The translations under genes and the position numbers were made by a program. Below are positions 45,380 through 55,097 of a stretch of DNA of 64,000 nucleotides, piece by piece; within the stretch, counting starts at the first letter, position 1, and each line of letters begins with the position of its first letter. The DNA is from Neotabrizicola shimadae. Lineage in GTDB: Bacteria; Pseudomonadota; Alphaproteobacteria; Rhodobacterales; Rhodobacteraceae. A model generated the notes under the pieces. That model was not told where the DNA came from. It did not search any database and worked only from the letters and a program-made list of their open reading frames with translations. The stretch spans positions 4,017,001 through 4,081,000 of the forward strand of contig NZ_CP069370.1 in the NCBI RefSeq assembly GCF_019623905.1, written 5' to 3'.

Positions 45380-48269
45380 GGCGCGGCTTTACGGGTTGCC
45401 GCCAGGGGCGGATTTCCCCGCTGCGCTGGTCGCGGGCCTGCGGGCGCGGATGGCGGGCGAGCCGCCCGAGGCGATGGCGCGGGTGACGCTGTTCGTGAAC
45501 ACGGCGCGGATGGCGCGGGCGGTGGAGGCGGCGTCCCGCGCCGGGCCGCCGGGGTTTCTGCCGCGCATCCGGCTGGTTGACCAGTTGGCCGGGATGGTGC
45601 CGCCAGGACTCCCCGCCGCCGTGCCGGGGCTGCGGCGGCGGCTGGAACTGGTGAACCTGATCTCGGCCCTGCTGGAGGCGCAACCGGATCTGGCGCCGCG
45701 ATCGGCCTTGTACGACCTGGCCGACAGCCTGGTGCGGTTGATGGACGAGATGCGCGGCGAAGGCGTGGCGCCCGAGGCGCTGGCGGGGCTGGATGTCTCG
45801 GGCCATTCGGCGCACTGGGCGCGGGCGCAGGCGTTCCTGGGGATCGTGTCGCCCTTCTTCGGTCCGGAGGCCGAGCCGGATGCCACGGCGCGGCAGCGCA
45901 TGGCAGCGGAACGGCTGATCACGCTGTGGGGCGAACGGCCGCCGCAAGACCCGGTGATCGTGGCGGGGTCCACCGGATCGCGCGGGACGACCTTCCTTCT
46001 GATGCAGGCGGTGGCGGCTTTGCCCAGGGGCATGATCGTGCTGCCTGGCTATGACTTCGACATGGGCCCGGCGGTCTGGGCCGGCATGGGCGATGCGCTG
46101 ACGGCGGAGGACCATCCGCAGTTCCGGTTCAAGCGGCTGATGGATGCGCTTGGTCTTGGACCAGAGGCGGTGGCGGAATGGCTGCCGGGGCAGGCGCCGG
46201 ACGGGGCGCGCAACCGCGTGATCTCTCTTTCCCTTCGGCCGGCGCCGGTGACGGACCAGTGGCTGGCCGAGGGGGCGCACTTGCCTGACCTGCCTAAGGC
46301 GATGGCGGGCGTCACGCTGGTAGAGGCGGAGAGCCCGCGCGCCGAGGCGGGGGCCATTGCGCTGATGCTGCGCGAGGCCGCAGAGACCGGGCGCGTTGCG
46401 GCGTTGATCACGCCGGACCGGGTGCTGTCGCGGCGGGTGGCGGTGGCCCTGGACCGGTGGGGGATTCTGCCGGATGACAGCGCGGGGATGCCGCTGGAAT
46501 TGACCCCGCCGGGCCGGTTCCTGCGCCATGTCGCGCGGCTGTTCGGGCGGCGGCTGACGGGCGAGAGCCTTCTGGTGGTGTTGAAGCATCCGCTGGCGAT
46601 GGCGGGGGCCGAGAGAGGGCCGCACCGGCTTCATATCGGGCACCTTGAGGATTGGCTGCGCAAAAAGGGGCCGGCCTTCCTGACGGGCGACGATCTTGTG
46701 CTGTGGGCCGAGGCGCAGAGGCCCGAGGCGGCGGATTGGGCAAGGGGGCTAGCGACGGCGCTGGACGGGGTCGAGGACACGGCTGACCTGGTGCTGTCCG
46801 AGCATGTGGCCCGCCATCGCCGTTTGGCCGAGGCATTGGCCGGTGGGGGCGTGGCGCTGTGGGAGCGGGCGGCGGGCGAGGAGGCCCTGGCGCGTTTTAG
46901 CGAGCTGGAGGCCGAGGCGGGGGTGGGCGGCCTGTTCAGCCCGGCGGATTACGCCGACCTGTTCGACGGCATCATCGCCGGAGAACTGCGCGAGGCGCTG
47001 ACGGTTCATCCCACGATCCGCATCTGGGGCACGGTCGAGGCGCGGGTGCAGGGCGCTGACCTGGTGATCCTGGGCGGGCTGAACGACGGCACCTGGCCCG
47101 CACTGCCGCCGCCGGACCCCTGGGCCAACCGGCAGATGCGCAAAGAGGCTGGGCTGTTGCTGCCGGAACGGCAGGTCGGGCTTTCGGCGCATGACTATCA
47201 GCAGGCGGCAGGTGCGCGCACGGTGGTGTTGAGCCGGTCCCTGCGCGATGCCGAGGCGGAATGCGTGCCCTCGCGTTGGCTGAACCGGCTGGTGAACCTG
47301 GTGGGCGGCTTGCCCGAGCGCGGCGGGCCGGAGGCGCTGACCGCGATGCGGGCGCGGGGGGCAGAATGGTTGGCCCTGGCGGCGGAGCTTGAGCGGCCGG
47401 CGGCCGAGGTGCCGGCGGCGCCGCGGCCTGCACCCCGGCCACCGGTGGGGGTGCGGCCGAAGGCCCTGTCGCTGACGCGAATCTCGACATTGATCCGCGA
47501 TCCCTACGCGATCTATGCGCGCTATGTCCTGCGGCTGAAACCCCTGGACCCTCTGCGGCGCGAGGCCGATCCCCGGCTGCGCGGCACCGCGCTGCACAAG
47601 ATTCTGGAGCGGTTCGCGAAGGAGCGGCCTGCGGCCGAGACGCTGGCCGGGGCTCGGGCGCGGCTTATGGCGATTGCGACGGAGGTGCTGGAAGAGGCGG
47701 CGCCCTGGCCTGCGGCGCGGGCGCTGTGGCTGGCGCGGATCGACCGGGCGGCTGATTTCTTCCTGGCCTTCGATGCGCGGCACGGGGGCGTGCCGGTGGC
47801 GATGGAGGAAGAGGGCCGGGTGCAGCTGGCGGGGCTGGATTTCGCGCTGTTCGGAACGCCCGACCGGATCGATATCTTGCCCGATGGACGGCTGCACCTG
47901 ATCGACTACAAGACCGGCGCACCGCCGACCGAGGCGCAACAACGCAGCTTCGACAAGCAGTTGCTTCTGGCGGCGGCGCTGGCCGAGCGCGGCGGGTTCA
48001 AGGCGCTTGGCCCGACCGAGGTGGCGCGGATCAGCTATGTCGGGCTGGGGTCCGACCCCAAGGAAGTGCGGACCGAGATCACGCCGGAGCTGACGGGCGA
48101 GGTCTGGGAGGGGCTGCATCGGCTGGTGGCGCGCTATGCCCTGCCGGAAACCGGGTACACGGCGCGCCGCGCGATGTTCGAGACGACCTTTCCCGGCGAC
48201 TACGATCACCTGTCGCGCTTTGGCGAATGGGAGACGACCGACCGCGCCATGCCGGAGGATGTAGCATGA
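45372..48269 (+). CDS. addB: Double-strand break repair protein AddB
   Basis: 965-aa subunit of the AddAB helicase-nuclease that processes DNA ends for recombination. This is the alphaproteobacterial type. The N-terminal helicase-like half lacks a clean Walker A. The C-terminal RecB-type nuclease domain holds the PD-(D/E)XK residues, with RLHLIDYKTGAPPTEAQQ at about 845-862. DLVILGGLNDGTWPALPPPDPWANRQMRKEAGL (about 560-590) is characteristic of AddB. Its ATG lies 8 nt inside murU; its stop overlaps addA (ATGA). Confidence 0.93.
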   Translation: MAEARLYGLPPGADFPAALVAGLRARMAGEPPEAMARVTLFVNTARMARAVEAASRAGPPGFLPRIRLVDQLAGMVPPGLPAAVPGLRRRLELVNLISALLEAQPDLAPRSALYDLADSLVRLMDEMRGEGVAPEALAGLDVSGHSAHWARAQAFLGIVSPFFGPEAEPDATARQRMAAERLITLWGERPPQDPVIVAGSTGSRGTTFLLMQAVAALPRGMIVLPGYDFDMGPAVWAGMGDALTAEDHPQFRFKRLMDALGLGPEAVAEWLPGQAPDGARNRVISLSLRPAPVTDQWLAEGAHLPDLPKAMAGVTLVEAESPRAEAGAIALMLREAAETGRVAALITPDRVLSRRVAVALDRWGILPDDSAGMPLELTPPGRFLRHVARLFGRRLTGESLLVVLKHPLAMAGAERGPHRLHIGHLEDWLRKKGPAFLTGDDLVLWAEAQRPEAADWARGLATALDGVEDTADLVLSEHVARHRRLAEALAGGGVALWERAAGEEALARFSELEAEAGVGGLFSPADYADLFDGIIAGELREALTVHPTIRIWGTVEARVQGADLVILGGLNDGTWPALPPPDPWANRQMRKEAGLLLPERQVGLSAHDYQQAAGARTVVLSRSLRDAEAECVPSRWLNRLVNLVGGLPERGGPEALTAMRARGAEWLALAAELERPAAEVPAAPRPAPRPPVGVRPKALSLTRISTLIRDPYAIYARYVLRLKPLDPLRREADPRLRGTALHKILERFAKERPAAETLAGARARLMAIATEVLEEAAPWPAARALWLARIDRAADFFLAFDARHGGVPVAMEEEGRVQLAGLDFALFGTPDRIDILPDGRLHLIDYKTGAPPTEAQQRSFDKQLLLAAALAERGGFKALGPTEVARISYVGLGSDPKEVRTEITPELTGEVWEGLHRLVARYALPETGYTARRAMFETTFPGDYDHLSRFGEWETTDRAMPEDVA

Positions 48270-51200
48270 TCGACGAGGCCACACGGGCACAGCGGCAGGC
48301 GGCGGACCCGGACCAGTCGACCTGGCTTTCGGCCAATGCGGGTTCGGGCAAGACCAAGGTGCTGACCGACCGGGTGGCGCGGCTCTTGCTGAACGGGGTG
48401 GAGCCGCAGCACATCCTGTGTCTGACCTATACCAAGGCGGCGGCAAGCGAGATGCAGAACCGCCTGTTCGCCTTCCTGGGCCGGTGGGCGATGTTGCCCG
48501 ATGCCGAACTGGCGCCCATGCTGGCGGCGCTTGGCGAGGGTATCGAGGTCGGGGCCGACCGGCTGGCGGCGGCGCGTCGCTTGTTCGCCCGTGCCATCGA
48601 GACGCCGGGCGGCCTGCGGATCCTGACCATCCATTCCTTCTGCGCGGCGCTTCTTCGGCGGTTCCCGTTGGAGGCCGGGGTCGGGCCGGGCTTTCGCGAA
48701 CTGGACGACCGCTCTGCCCGGCTGATGCGCGAGGAGATTGCCGAGGATCTTGCGGGTGGCCCGGGGCGGGCGGCGATGGCCGCGCTGGCGCGGATCAGCC
48801 CGTCCCTGGACCTGACGGTGTTCCTGGATCAGCTGGCCGGGTCGCGCAGCGGGCTGGAGCCGTCGCTTGGGGCGCCGGCGATCCGGGCGCTGTTCGGGTT
48901 GAGGCCCGGCGACACGCCCGAGGCGGTGGCGCGCGGTGTGATCCGGGGGGGCGAGGCGGGCTGGTGGCCCGCGATGCTGGCCGCGCTGGCGGCGGCGGAG
49001 GGGAACGATGCAAAGGCCGGGGCAAAGCTGGCTGCGGTGGACCCGGCGGCGGTGCGGTTCGGCGACCTTGCGGTGCTGGAGGAAGTGTTCCTGACCGGCG
49101 CCAAGGCCAAGGAGCCGTTCAGCGCAAAGATCGGCTCTTTCCCGACCAAGGCGACGCGGGGGGTGCTTGCCGCCATCATGCCCGAGATTGACGCCCTGAT
49201 GGCGCGGGTTCAGGAGGCGCGGCCCCTGCGGCTGACCCTGGCAGCGGCGGAGCGGGCGGTGGCGCTGCACGACTATGCCGCAGTGTTCCTGCCCGAATAT
49301 GCGCGACGCAAGGCGCAAGGCGGCTGGCTGGATTTCGACGACCTGATCGAGCGGACCATCGCGCTCTTGACCGACCCGTCGGTGGCGGCCTGGGTGCTGT
49401 ACCGGCTGGACGGCGGCATCGACCATATCCTCGTGGACGAGGCGCAGGACACGAGCCCCGAGCAATGGCAGGTGATCGAACTTCTGGCGGCTGAGTTCAC
49501 CAGCGGCGCGGGCGCGCGGGACGAGGGCCGCACCCTGTTCGTGGTGGGGGACCGCAAGCAATCCATCTATTCCTTCCAGGGCGCGGATGTGGCGGCGTTC
49601 GAGGAGAAGCGGCAGGCATTCAAGGCGAAGATCGAGGCTGTGGGCCGGCCGTTCCAGTCGCGCGAGCTTCTGCATTCCTTCCGGTCCTCGCCCGCGATCC
49701 TGCGGGCGGTGGATGCCGCACTTGGGCCGCTGGCGGACCCCGCGCTTGGCGGAGAGGTTCGGCACCTCGCGCAGTGGGAGGGGCTGCCGGGCCGGGTGGA
49801 TCTGTGGCCCTTGATTGGCAAGGCGGAAAAGACCGAGGACGGCGACTGGACCGACCCGGTTGATCTGGTGACGGATGCGCATCACGACGCCCGGCTGGCG
49901 GCGATCATCGCGGACGAAATCGCCGCGATGATCGCGGCGGGGGTGCAGATCGACACGGGGCGCGGGGTGCGGCGGGTCCATGCCGGCGATGTGCTGATCC
50001 TGGTGCAGCGCCGGTCCACCCTGTTTGCCGAGGTGATCCGGGCCTGCAAGGCGCGGGGCCTGCCGGTGGCCGGCGCGGACCGGCTGAAGCTGGGGGCCGA
50101 GATCGCGGTGAAGGACCTGACTGCGCTCGTGGCCTTTCTGGCCACGCCGGATGACGACCTGTCGCTAGCCGCCGTTCTGCGCTCGCCGCTGTGCGGGTGG
50201 AACGAGGGCGATCTGTTCCGGCTTGCGCAGCCGCGTCCGGGACGGCTGTGGCAGGCGCTGCGGGGGATGGCGGCGGCGCCCGGGCTTTCAATGTTGCACG
50301 ACATGCGCGATCAGGCCGATTTCCTGCGGCCCTTCGAGCTGATCGACCGAGTGCTGACGCGGCATGACGGGCGGCGCAAGCTGGTCGCACGGCTGGGACC
50401 GGAGGCCGAGGATGGCATCGACGAGTTGCTCAACCAGGCTTTGGCCTATGAACAGGTCGACGTGCCCAGCCTGACCGGGTTCCTGGCCTGGCTCGGGTCG
50501 GACGAGATCGAGGTCAAGCGCCGGATGGAGGGCGAGGGCGACCGCATCCGGGTGATGACGGTGCATGGCGCCAAGGGGCTGGAGGCGCCGATCGTCATCC
50601 TGCCGGATACCGCGGACCGGCGGCCAAGGGACAGTGACCTGATCGTGTCGCTGGCAGGCGGGCAGTCGGTGTGGCGGATGCCGGCCGAGGAAAGCCCGCC
50701 GGCGATTGCTGCGGCGCAGGCGGCGCGGCGGGCGGCTGCGGCGGCCGAGAACCTGCGGCTGCTTTACGTGGCAATGACGCGGGCGAAGTCCTGGCTGATC
50801 GTCTGCGGTGCGGGCGTGGCGGACAGTGAGGGCGCCTGGCACCGGATCATCGCGGCGGGGCTTTCTGGCCTGGGCGCCGTGCCCCTGCGCGACGGGCGGC
50901 TCAGGCTGGCGCATGGCGCGTGGCCGGAGGATGCGCCGGGACATGTGGCGGCGGCTGCTGTGCGGCCGGACCTGCCGGATTGGGCGCTGCACCCCGCGCC
51001 GGCGATGGCGGGGCCCGTCCAGCCGGTGTCGCCGTCGAACCTAGGGGGCGAGAAGGCGCTGCCGGGCGAGGGCGGCTTGCCGGAAGAACTGGCCAAGGCG
51101 CGCGGCACGGCGCTGCATGCGCTCCTGGAGCATATGCCGTTGTTGCCGCCCTCGGATTGGCCGGCGCTGGCGCGCGACCTTGTGGCCGATCCGGCCGAGC

Positions 51201-51571
51201 GGCAGCTGTTGATGAACGAGGCCGAGACGGTGCTGGCGCATGGCGCGTTGTTCGGGGCAGGTTCGCTGGCTGAGGTGCCGGTGACGGCGCGGCTGGCGGG
51301 CAAGCCTCTTTTCGGCATCATCGACCGTCTGGTGGTGGGGCCGGATCATGTGCTGGCGGTGGATTACAAGTCGAACCGCGTTGTACCGGCGCGGCCCGAG
51401 GATGTGCCCGAGGGGCTGTTGCGCCAGATGGGCGCCTATGCCGAAGCTCTGGCGCAGATTTATCCCGACCGCCGGGTCGAGACCGCAGTTCTGTGGACGG
51501 CGCGGGCCGAACTGATGCGGCTGCCTCCCGAGATCGTGAGGGATGCGCTGGCGCGGGCCACGATAGCTTGA
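48266..51571 (+). CDS. addA: Double-strand break repair helicase AddA
   Basis: 1101-aa UvrD/RecB-type helicase with nuclease domain. Walker A is [18 protein letters not shown] (about residues 19-36). [14 protein letters not shown] (Ia), [22 protein letters not shown] (II), [17 protein letters not shown] (III), [18 protein letters not shown] (V) and [15 protein letters not shown] (VI) are all present. The C-terminal nuclease motif is [10 protein letters not shown]. Complete and in frame; starts overlapping the addB stop. A trxA promoter candidate begins 10 nt after the stop. Confidence 0.95.
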   Translation: MIDEATRAQRQAADPDQSTWLSANAGSGKTKVLTDRVARLLLNGVEPQHILCLTYTKAAASEMQNRLFAFLGRWAMLPDAELAPMLAALGEGIEVGADRLAAARRLFARAIETPGGLRILTIHSFCAALLRRFPLEAGVGPGFRELDDRSARLMREEIAEDLAGGPGRAAMAALARISPSLDLTVFLDQLAGSRSGLEPSLGAPAIRALFGLRPGDTPEAVARGVIRGGEAGWWPAMLAALAAAEGNDAKAGAKLAAVDPAAVRFGDLAVLEEVFLTGAKAKEPFSAKIGSFPTKATRGVLAAIMPEIDALMARVQEARPLRLTLAAAERAVALHDYAAVFLPEYARRKAQGGWLDFDDLIERTIALLTDPSVAAWVLYRLDGGIDHILVDEAQDTSPEQWQVIELLAAEFTSGAGARDEGRTLFVVGDRKQSIYSFQGADVAAFEEKRQAFKAKIEAVGRPFQSRELLHSFRSSPAILRAVDAALGPLADPALGGEVRHLAQWEGLPGRVDLWPLIGKAEKTEDGDWTDPVDLVTDAHHDARLAAIIADEIAAMIAAGVQIDTGRGVRRVHAGDVLILVQRRSTLFAEVIRACKARGLPVAGADRLKLGAEIAVKDLTALVAFLATPDDDLSLAAVLRSPLCGWNEGDLFRLAQPRPGRLWQALRGMAAAPGLSMLHDMRDQADFLRPFELIDRVLTRHDGRRKLVARLGPEAEDGIDELLNQALAYEQVDVPSLTGFLAWLGSDEIEVKRRMEGEGDRIRVMTVHGAKGLEAPIVILPDTADRRPRDSDLIVSLAGGQSVWRMPAEESPPAIAAAQAARRAAAAAENLRLLYVAMTRAKSWLIVCGAGVADSEGAWHRIIAAGLSGLGAVPLRDGRLRLAHGAWPEDAPGHVAAAAVRPDLPDWALHPAPAMAGPVQPVSPSNLGGEKALPGEGGLPEELAKARGTALHALLEHMPLLPPSDWPALARDLVADPAERQLLMNEAETVLAHGALFGAGSLAEVPVTARLAGKPLFGIIDRLVVGPDHVLAVDYKSNRVVPARPEDVPEGLLRQMGAYAEALAQIYPDRRVETAVLWTARAELMRLPPEIVRDALARATIA

Positions 51572-51581
51572 GCCCCGGCCC

Positions 51582-51610
51582 TTGACGCTGCGCATGGCCG
51601 TGCCTACCTT
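51582..51610 (+). promoter_or_regulatory. Predicted sigma-70 promoter of trxA
   Basis: TTGACG (51582-51587) and TACCTT (51605-51610) are separated by 17 bp, 31 nt before the trxA ATG. Good match for a housekeeping promoter. Confidence 0.6.
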
Positions 51611-51641
51611 CGGTGGCCTTGGATTCCCCTGGAGAGCAATC

Positions 51642-51968
51642 ATGGGCGCGAACACTGTCGCCGTCACCGATGCCACTTTCGACGAGGAAGTGCGCAAGTC
51701 CGCCATTCCCGTCGTCGTCGACTTTTGGGCCGAATGGTGCGGCCCGTGCCGCATGATCGGCCCGGCTCTGGAAGAACTGGCCGCCGAATATGCCGGCAAG
51801 GTGAAGATCGCCAAGGTCAACGTGGACGAGAACCCCGACAGCCCGGCCATGCTGGGTGTGCGCGGCATCCCGGCGCTGTTCCTGTTCAAGGATGGCCAGG
51901 TGGTGTCGAACAAGATCGGTGCCGCGCCGAAGGCCGCGCTGGCCAACTGGATCCAGTCGGCGATCTGA
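51642..51968 (+). CDS. trxA: Thioredoxin
   Basis: 108-aa cytoplasmic thioredoxin. The active site is [19 protein letters not shown] (Cys33/Cys36), and [14 protein letters not shown] carries the cis-proline. GGAGAG lies 7 nt before the ATG. It has its own promoter candidate and is followed by a strong intrinsic terminator, so it is a single-gene unit downstream of addAB, the common alphaproteobacterial order. Confidence 0.97.
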   Translation: MGANTVAVTDATFDEEVRKSAIPVVVDFWAEWCGPCRMIGPALEELAAEYAGKVKIAKVNVDENPDSPAMLGVRGIPALFLFKDGQVVSNKIGAAPKAALANWIQSAI

Positions 51969-51987
51969 TCGTCGCGACCGGACGGAC

Positions 51988-52018
51988 AAGGGGCGCCTTC
52001 CGGCGCCCCTTTTCATTT
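51988..52018 (+). terminator. Intrinsic terminator of trxA
   Basis: AAGGGGCGCC / GGCGCCCCTT, a 10-bp perfect stem with a 4-nt loop (51998-52001), followed by TTCATTT. It sits 19 nt after the trxA stop and borders the stop codon of the convergent gene at 52013, so it may serve both. Confidence 0.8.
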
Positions 52019-52900
52019 CTCCATCGGCCAGCCGTGGCTGGAAAGCCGCGCGGCAAAGCGGTCCACTGCATCCTCCGCGCTGGCGTCAATCGCATGGCGG
52101 CGCAGGAACCAGTGCAGGTAGGCATTGAACGGCGGGGGCTCCGACTGGCCGAACTGGTGGAGCGCCACATCCACCCCGTCGCGCGGCACCGAAGCGGCGA
52201 TGTGGTGAAAGTCGCATCGCGCGAACAGAAGCGCGGGCTTGCCGGCCGTGTAGCCGGCGAAGGCCAGAGCCGAGTTCTGCGTGACCACCGCTTCGCAAGC
52301 GAGCACCATGTCAGGCGAGGCACCGCCCAGAGTGAGGCGCGGAAAGCGGTGGCAAATCGCATCCAGTGCCTCAAGGTCCTGGGCGCTGTAGCTTTCCCTG
52401 GGGTGCAGCGTCGCGCGAAGCGGGCGCGGGTCGCGGTCGAGAAGGGTTTCGATCATGTCCAGCGGGCTCATGGACTGGAAGGACCGCGCTTCGCTCAACC
52501 GGCCCTGAAGGGCTACGAACAGAAAGCCCTCGCGAGAGACCGGCCCCGGCCCCAGAAGCTTGCGACGCAGCGACGCGGCCAGCCCCTCGCCCAGATGCGG
52601 GCCGTGGCCGCGCTGCGGAAAGGGCAGGCTGGCGACCTCCCAATCCCAGCGGTGGACGCTGCGTTCCAGCCGGAAGAACGGCTCGGCATAGGCCCGCCGC
52701 AGGACAAGACCCTTTGGTCCAATCGGAGGAGCTGTGTCCGTGATGTGGTAGGGCAGGGCCGGTGCATCGGGTGCGCGCCAATCGATGCGCCATCCCGCAT
52801 CTTCCAGCGCCTGCACCAGCCGGGCAAAGCTGCGCACCCGGCCCGAGACGATGCCCGCGCGCATGTCTTCGGTGACGTGGAGAGAGGCTTCGCGCCGCAT
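52013..52900 (-). CDS. Capsule-export-like (KpsS-type fold) protein of unknown function
   Basis: 295 aa, no signal peptide or membrane segment. The segment MVLACEAVVTQNSALAFAGYTAGKPALLFARCDFHHIA (about residues 205-240) is like the part of capsule-synthesis (KpsS/KpsC-type) proteins where a sugar-nucleotide or CMP-Kdo site is formed, and LRATLHPRESY resembles the H-P-R/K-x-x motif of that family. This suggests a GT-B-like glycosyltransferase but sequence evidence is thin. Convergent with trxA and divergent from hslV. Confidence 0.5.
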   Translation of the reverse strand: MRREASLHVTEDMRAGIVSGRVRSFARLVQALEDAGWRIDWRAPDAPALPYHITDTAPPIGPKGLVLRRAYAEPFFRLERSVHRWDWEVASLPFPQRGHGPHLGEGLAASLRRKLLGPGPVSREGFLFVALQGRLSEARSFQSMSPLDMIETLLDRDPRPLRATLHPRESYSAQDLEALDAICHRFPRLTLGGASPDMVLACEAVVTQNSALAFAGYTAGKPALLFARCDFHHIAASVPRDGVDVALHQFGQSEPPPFNAYLHWFLRRHAIDASAEDAVDRFAARLSSHGWPMEK

Positions 52901-52914
52901 TCACCCTTCGCCCG

Positions 52915-52943
52915 TTGCCGGGGCCTTTGCCCCACGCCATATA
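52915..52943 (+). promoter_or_regulatory. Predicted promoter of hslV
   Basis: TTGCCG (52915-52920) and CATATA (52938-52943) are 17 bp apart, 25 nt before the ATG. The -10 region CGCCATATAG resembles the C-C-T/A-TAT form of alphaproteobacterial RpoH promoters, which would fit a heat-shock gene, but the -35 is not a clear CTTGAA. Confidence 0.4.
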
Positions 52944-52968
52944 GGGCGGGTTCGGCAGGAGATGCGCA

Positions 52969-53526
52969 ATGGCGGAAGACAGGTTTCCCGGCTGGCACGG
53001 CACCACGATCCTGGGCGTGCGGCGCGGGGGCGAGGTGGTGGTGGCCGGCGATGGTCAGGTGAGCCTTGGCAACACCGTGATCAAGGGCACTGCCCGCAAG
53101 GTGCGCCGCCTGTCGCCGGGCGGGCGCGATGTGGTTGCCGGTTTCGCAGGGTCCACGGCAGATGCTTTCACCCTGCTGGAACGCCTGGAAAAGAAGCTCG
53201 AGGCGGCTCCGGGCCAACTGGCGCGGGCCTGCGTGGAGCTGGCGAAGGACTGGCGGATGGACAAGTACCTGCGCAATCTGGAGGCCATGCTGATCGTGAC
53301 CGACGGGCGCGACCTGTTCGTCATCACCGGCGCCGGCGATGTGCTGGAGCCGGAGCATGACGTGGCCGCCATCGGATCGGGCGGCAATTTCGCGCTGGCT
53401 GCGGCGCGCGGGCTGATGTCCACCGATCTGTCCGCCGAAGAGATCGCCCGCAAGGCGATGGCGATAGCCGCTGAGATTTGCGTCTTCACCAACGGCAACC
53501 TGACGGTGGAGCGGATCCGGGGATGA
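52969..53526 (+). CDS. hslV: ATP-dependent protease proteolytic subunit HslV
   Basis: 185-aa threonine protease forming the proteolytic dodecamer of HslUV. Catalytic Thr is the first of [40 protein letters not shown] (Thr12-Thr13 region, after a short propeptide). [35 protein letters not shown] and [16 protein letters not shown] are standard. The stop overlaps the ATG of a 46-codon ORF, then hslU. Confidence 0.97.
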   Translation: MAEDRFPGWHGTTILGVRRGGEVVVAGDGQVSLGNTVIKGTARKVRRLSPGGRDVVAGFAGSTADAFTLLERLEKKLEAAPGQLARACVELAKDWRMDKYLRNLEAMLIVTDGRDLFVITGAGDVLEPEHDVAAIGSGGNFALAAARGLMSTDLSAEEIARKAMAIAAEICVFTNGNLTVERIRG

Positions 53527-53663
53527 CGACCTTTCTGCGAAGGGCCGCACCGCGCGCGGTCTCTGCGAACACGCCCCCGGCAGCCGCGCCGGGTCTTTCA
53601 CAGAAAGATCGTTTCAAGGGCTTTCGCCAGAAAAGCCTTTCTTTTCTGATGGGTGAAACATGA
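53523..53663 (+). CDS. Possible 46-aa peptide coupled between hslV and hslU
   Basis: An ORF opening [19 protein letters not shown] and ending SFLMGET fills the gap between hslV and hslU. Its ATG overlaps the hslV stop (ATGA) and its stop overlaps the hslU ATG (ATGA), so translational coupling of all three is possible. Composition is basic and low-complexity with no recognisable domain. The DNA also holds hairpins (TCTTTC-ACA-GAAAGA at about 53595-53609 and GGCTTT/AAAGCC at about 53619-53637), so the stretch may instead be an intercistronic regulatory region. Confidence 0.3.
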   Translation: MTTFLRRAAPRAVSANTPPAAAPGLSQKDRFKGFRQKSLSFLMGET

Positions 53664-54958
53664 CCAGCCTGACCCCCCGCGAGATCGTCTCGGAGCTTGA
53701 CCGCTTTATCATCGGACAAGCCGATGCCAAGCGCGCCGTCGCCGTGGCGCTGCGCAACCGCTGGCGGCGCAAGCAGCTTGCTGCCGATATACGGGACGAG
53801 GTCTACCCCAAGAACATTCTGATGATCGGCCCGACCGGCGTGGGCAAGACCGAGATCAGCCGGCGGCTGGCCAAACTGGCGAAAGCGCCCTTCCTGAAGG
53901 TCGAGGCAACGAAGTTCACCGAGGTGGGTTATGTCGGCCGGGACGTGGAGCAGATCGTGCGCGACCTGGTGGATGCGGCCATGGTCGAGACGCGGGCGCG
54001 GATGCGCGAGGATGTGAAGGCCAAAGCGCATCGCGCGGCCGAGGACCGGGTCGTCGAGGCACTGGCCGGAAAGGACGCCCGGGAACAGACGCGCGAGATG
54101 TTCCGGGGCAAGCTGAAGCGGGGCGAACTGGACCAGACCGTGATCGAACTGGACGTGCCCGATGCGGCGCCGGCCTTCCCGATGATGGGCGGGATGCCCG
54201 GCATGGACACGCAGATGCAGGGCCTGCAGGATCTGTTCAAGGCCTTTGGCGGGCGCACCACGCGCAAGCGCATGACGGTGGCCGACAGCTATGACATCCT
54301 GATCGGGCAGGAAGCCGACAAGCTTCTGGACGACGAGGCGGTCAAGGCGGCGGCGCTGGAAGCGGTGCAGGAAAACGGCATCGTCTTCCTGGACGAGATC
54401 GACAAGATCTGCGCCCGTGCCGAAACCCGCGGCGCCGATGTCAGCCGCGAGGGCGTGCAGCGCGACCTTCTGCCGCTGATTGAGGGCACGACGGTTTCCA
54501 CCAAGTACGGGCCGGTCAGGACCGACCATATTCTCTTCATCGCCTCGGGCGCCTTTCATATCGCCAAGCCGTCGGACCTGCTGCCGGAATTGCAGGGTCG
54601 CCTGCCGATCCGGGTGGAACTGCAGCCGCTGACCGAAGAGGATTTCGTCCGTATCCTGACCGAGACCGACAATGCCCTGACGCGGCAGTATTCGGCGCTG
54701 ATGGCGACGGAAGAGGTGACGGTGACCTTTACCCCCGACGGCATTGCCGCGCTCGCGCGCATTGCCGCCGATGTGAATCGCAGCGTGGAAAACATCGGGG
54801 CGCGGCGGCTCTACACGGTGATGGAGCGGGTGTTCGAGGACCTGTCTTTCCACGCCCCCGACCGATCGGGCAGCGGTGTCACGGTGGATGCGGCCTTTGT
54901 CGAAACCAATGTCGGTGCGCTGGCGAAATCGGCAGATCTGTCGCGATATGTCCTGTGA
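53660..54958 (+). CDS. hslU: ATP-dependent protease ATPase subunit HslU
   Basis: 432-aa AAA+ unfoldase of Hsl[36 protein letters not shown] opens the protein. Walker A is [20 protein letters not shown], the pore loop is in [15 protein letters not shown] (GYVG), Walker B is [12 protein letters not shown], sensor 1 is [28 protein letters not shown], and the C-terminal tail ...LSRYVL inserts into HslV. The I domain lies at about residues 110-230. Complete. Confidence 0.97.
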   Translation: MTSLTPREIVSELDRFIIGQADAKRAVAVALRNRWRRKQLAADIRDEVYPKNILMIGPTGVGKTEISRRLAKLAKAPFLKVEATKFTEVGYVGRDVEQIVRDLVDAAMVETRARMREDVKAKAHRAAEDRVVEALAGKDAREQTREMFRGKLKRGELDQTVIELDVPDAAPAFPMMGGMPGMDTQMQGLQDLFKAFGGRTTRKRMTVADSYDILIGQEADKLLDDEAVKAAALEAVQENGIVFLDEIDKICARAETRGADVSREGVQRDLLPLIEGTTVSTKYGPVRTDHILFIASGAFHIAKPSDLLPELQGRLPIRVELQPLTEEDFVRILTETDNALTRQYSALMATEEVTVTFTPDGIAALARIAADVNRSVENIGARRLYTVMERVFEDLSFHAPDRSGSGVTVDAAFVETNVGALAKSADLSRYVL

Positions 54959-55097
54959 TGGGCCAGGCGCTTGCCGCCGCTTGAAAAAAGGGGCCCTCCT
55001 GTCCTACTGCTGATGTGTCCGGTGCCCTGTTGCCGGATTCGCGCCTGCTGACCTTCCAGGGTCCGGCCGATCATGGATCAGACCGAAAGGCTCCTGG

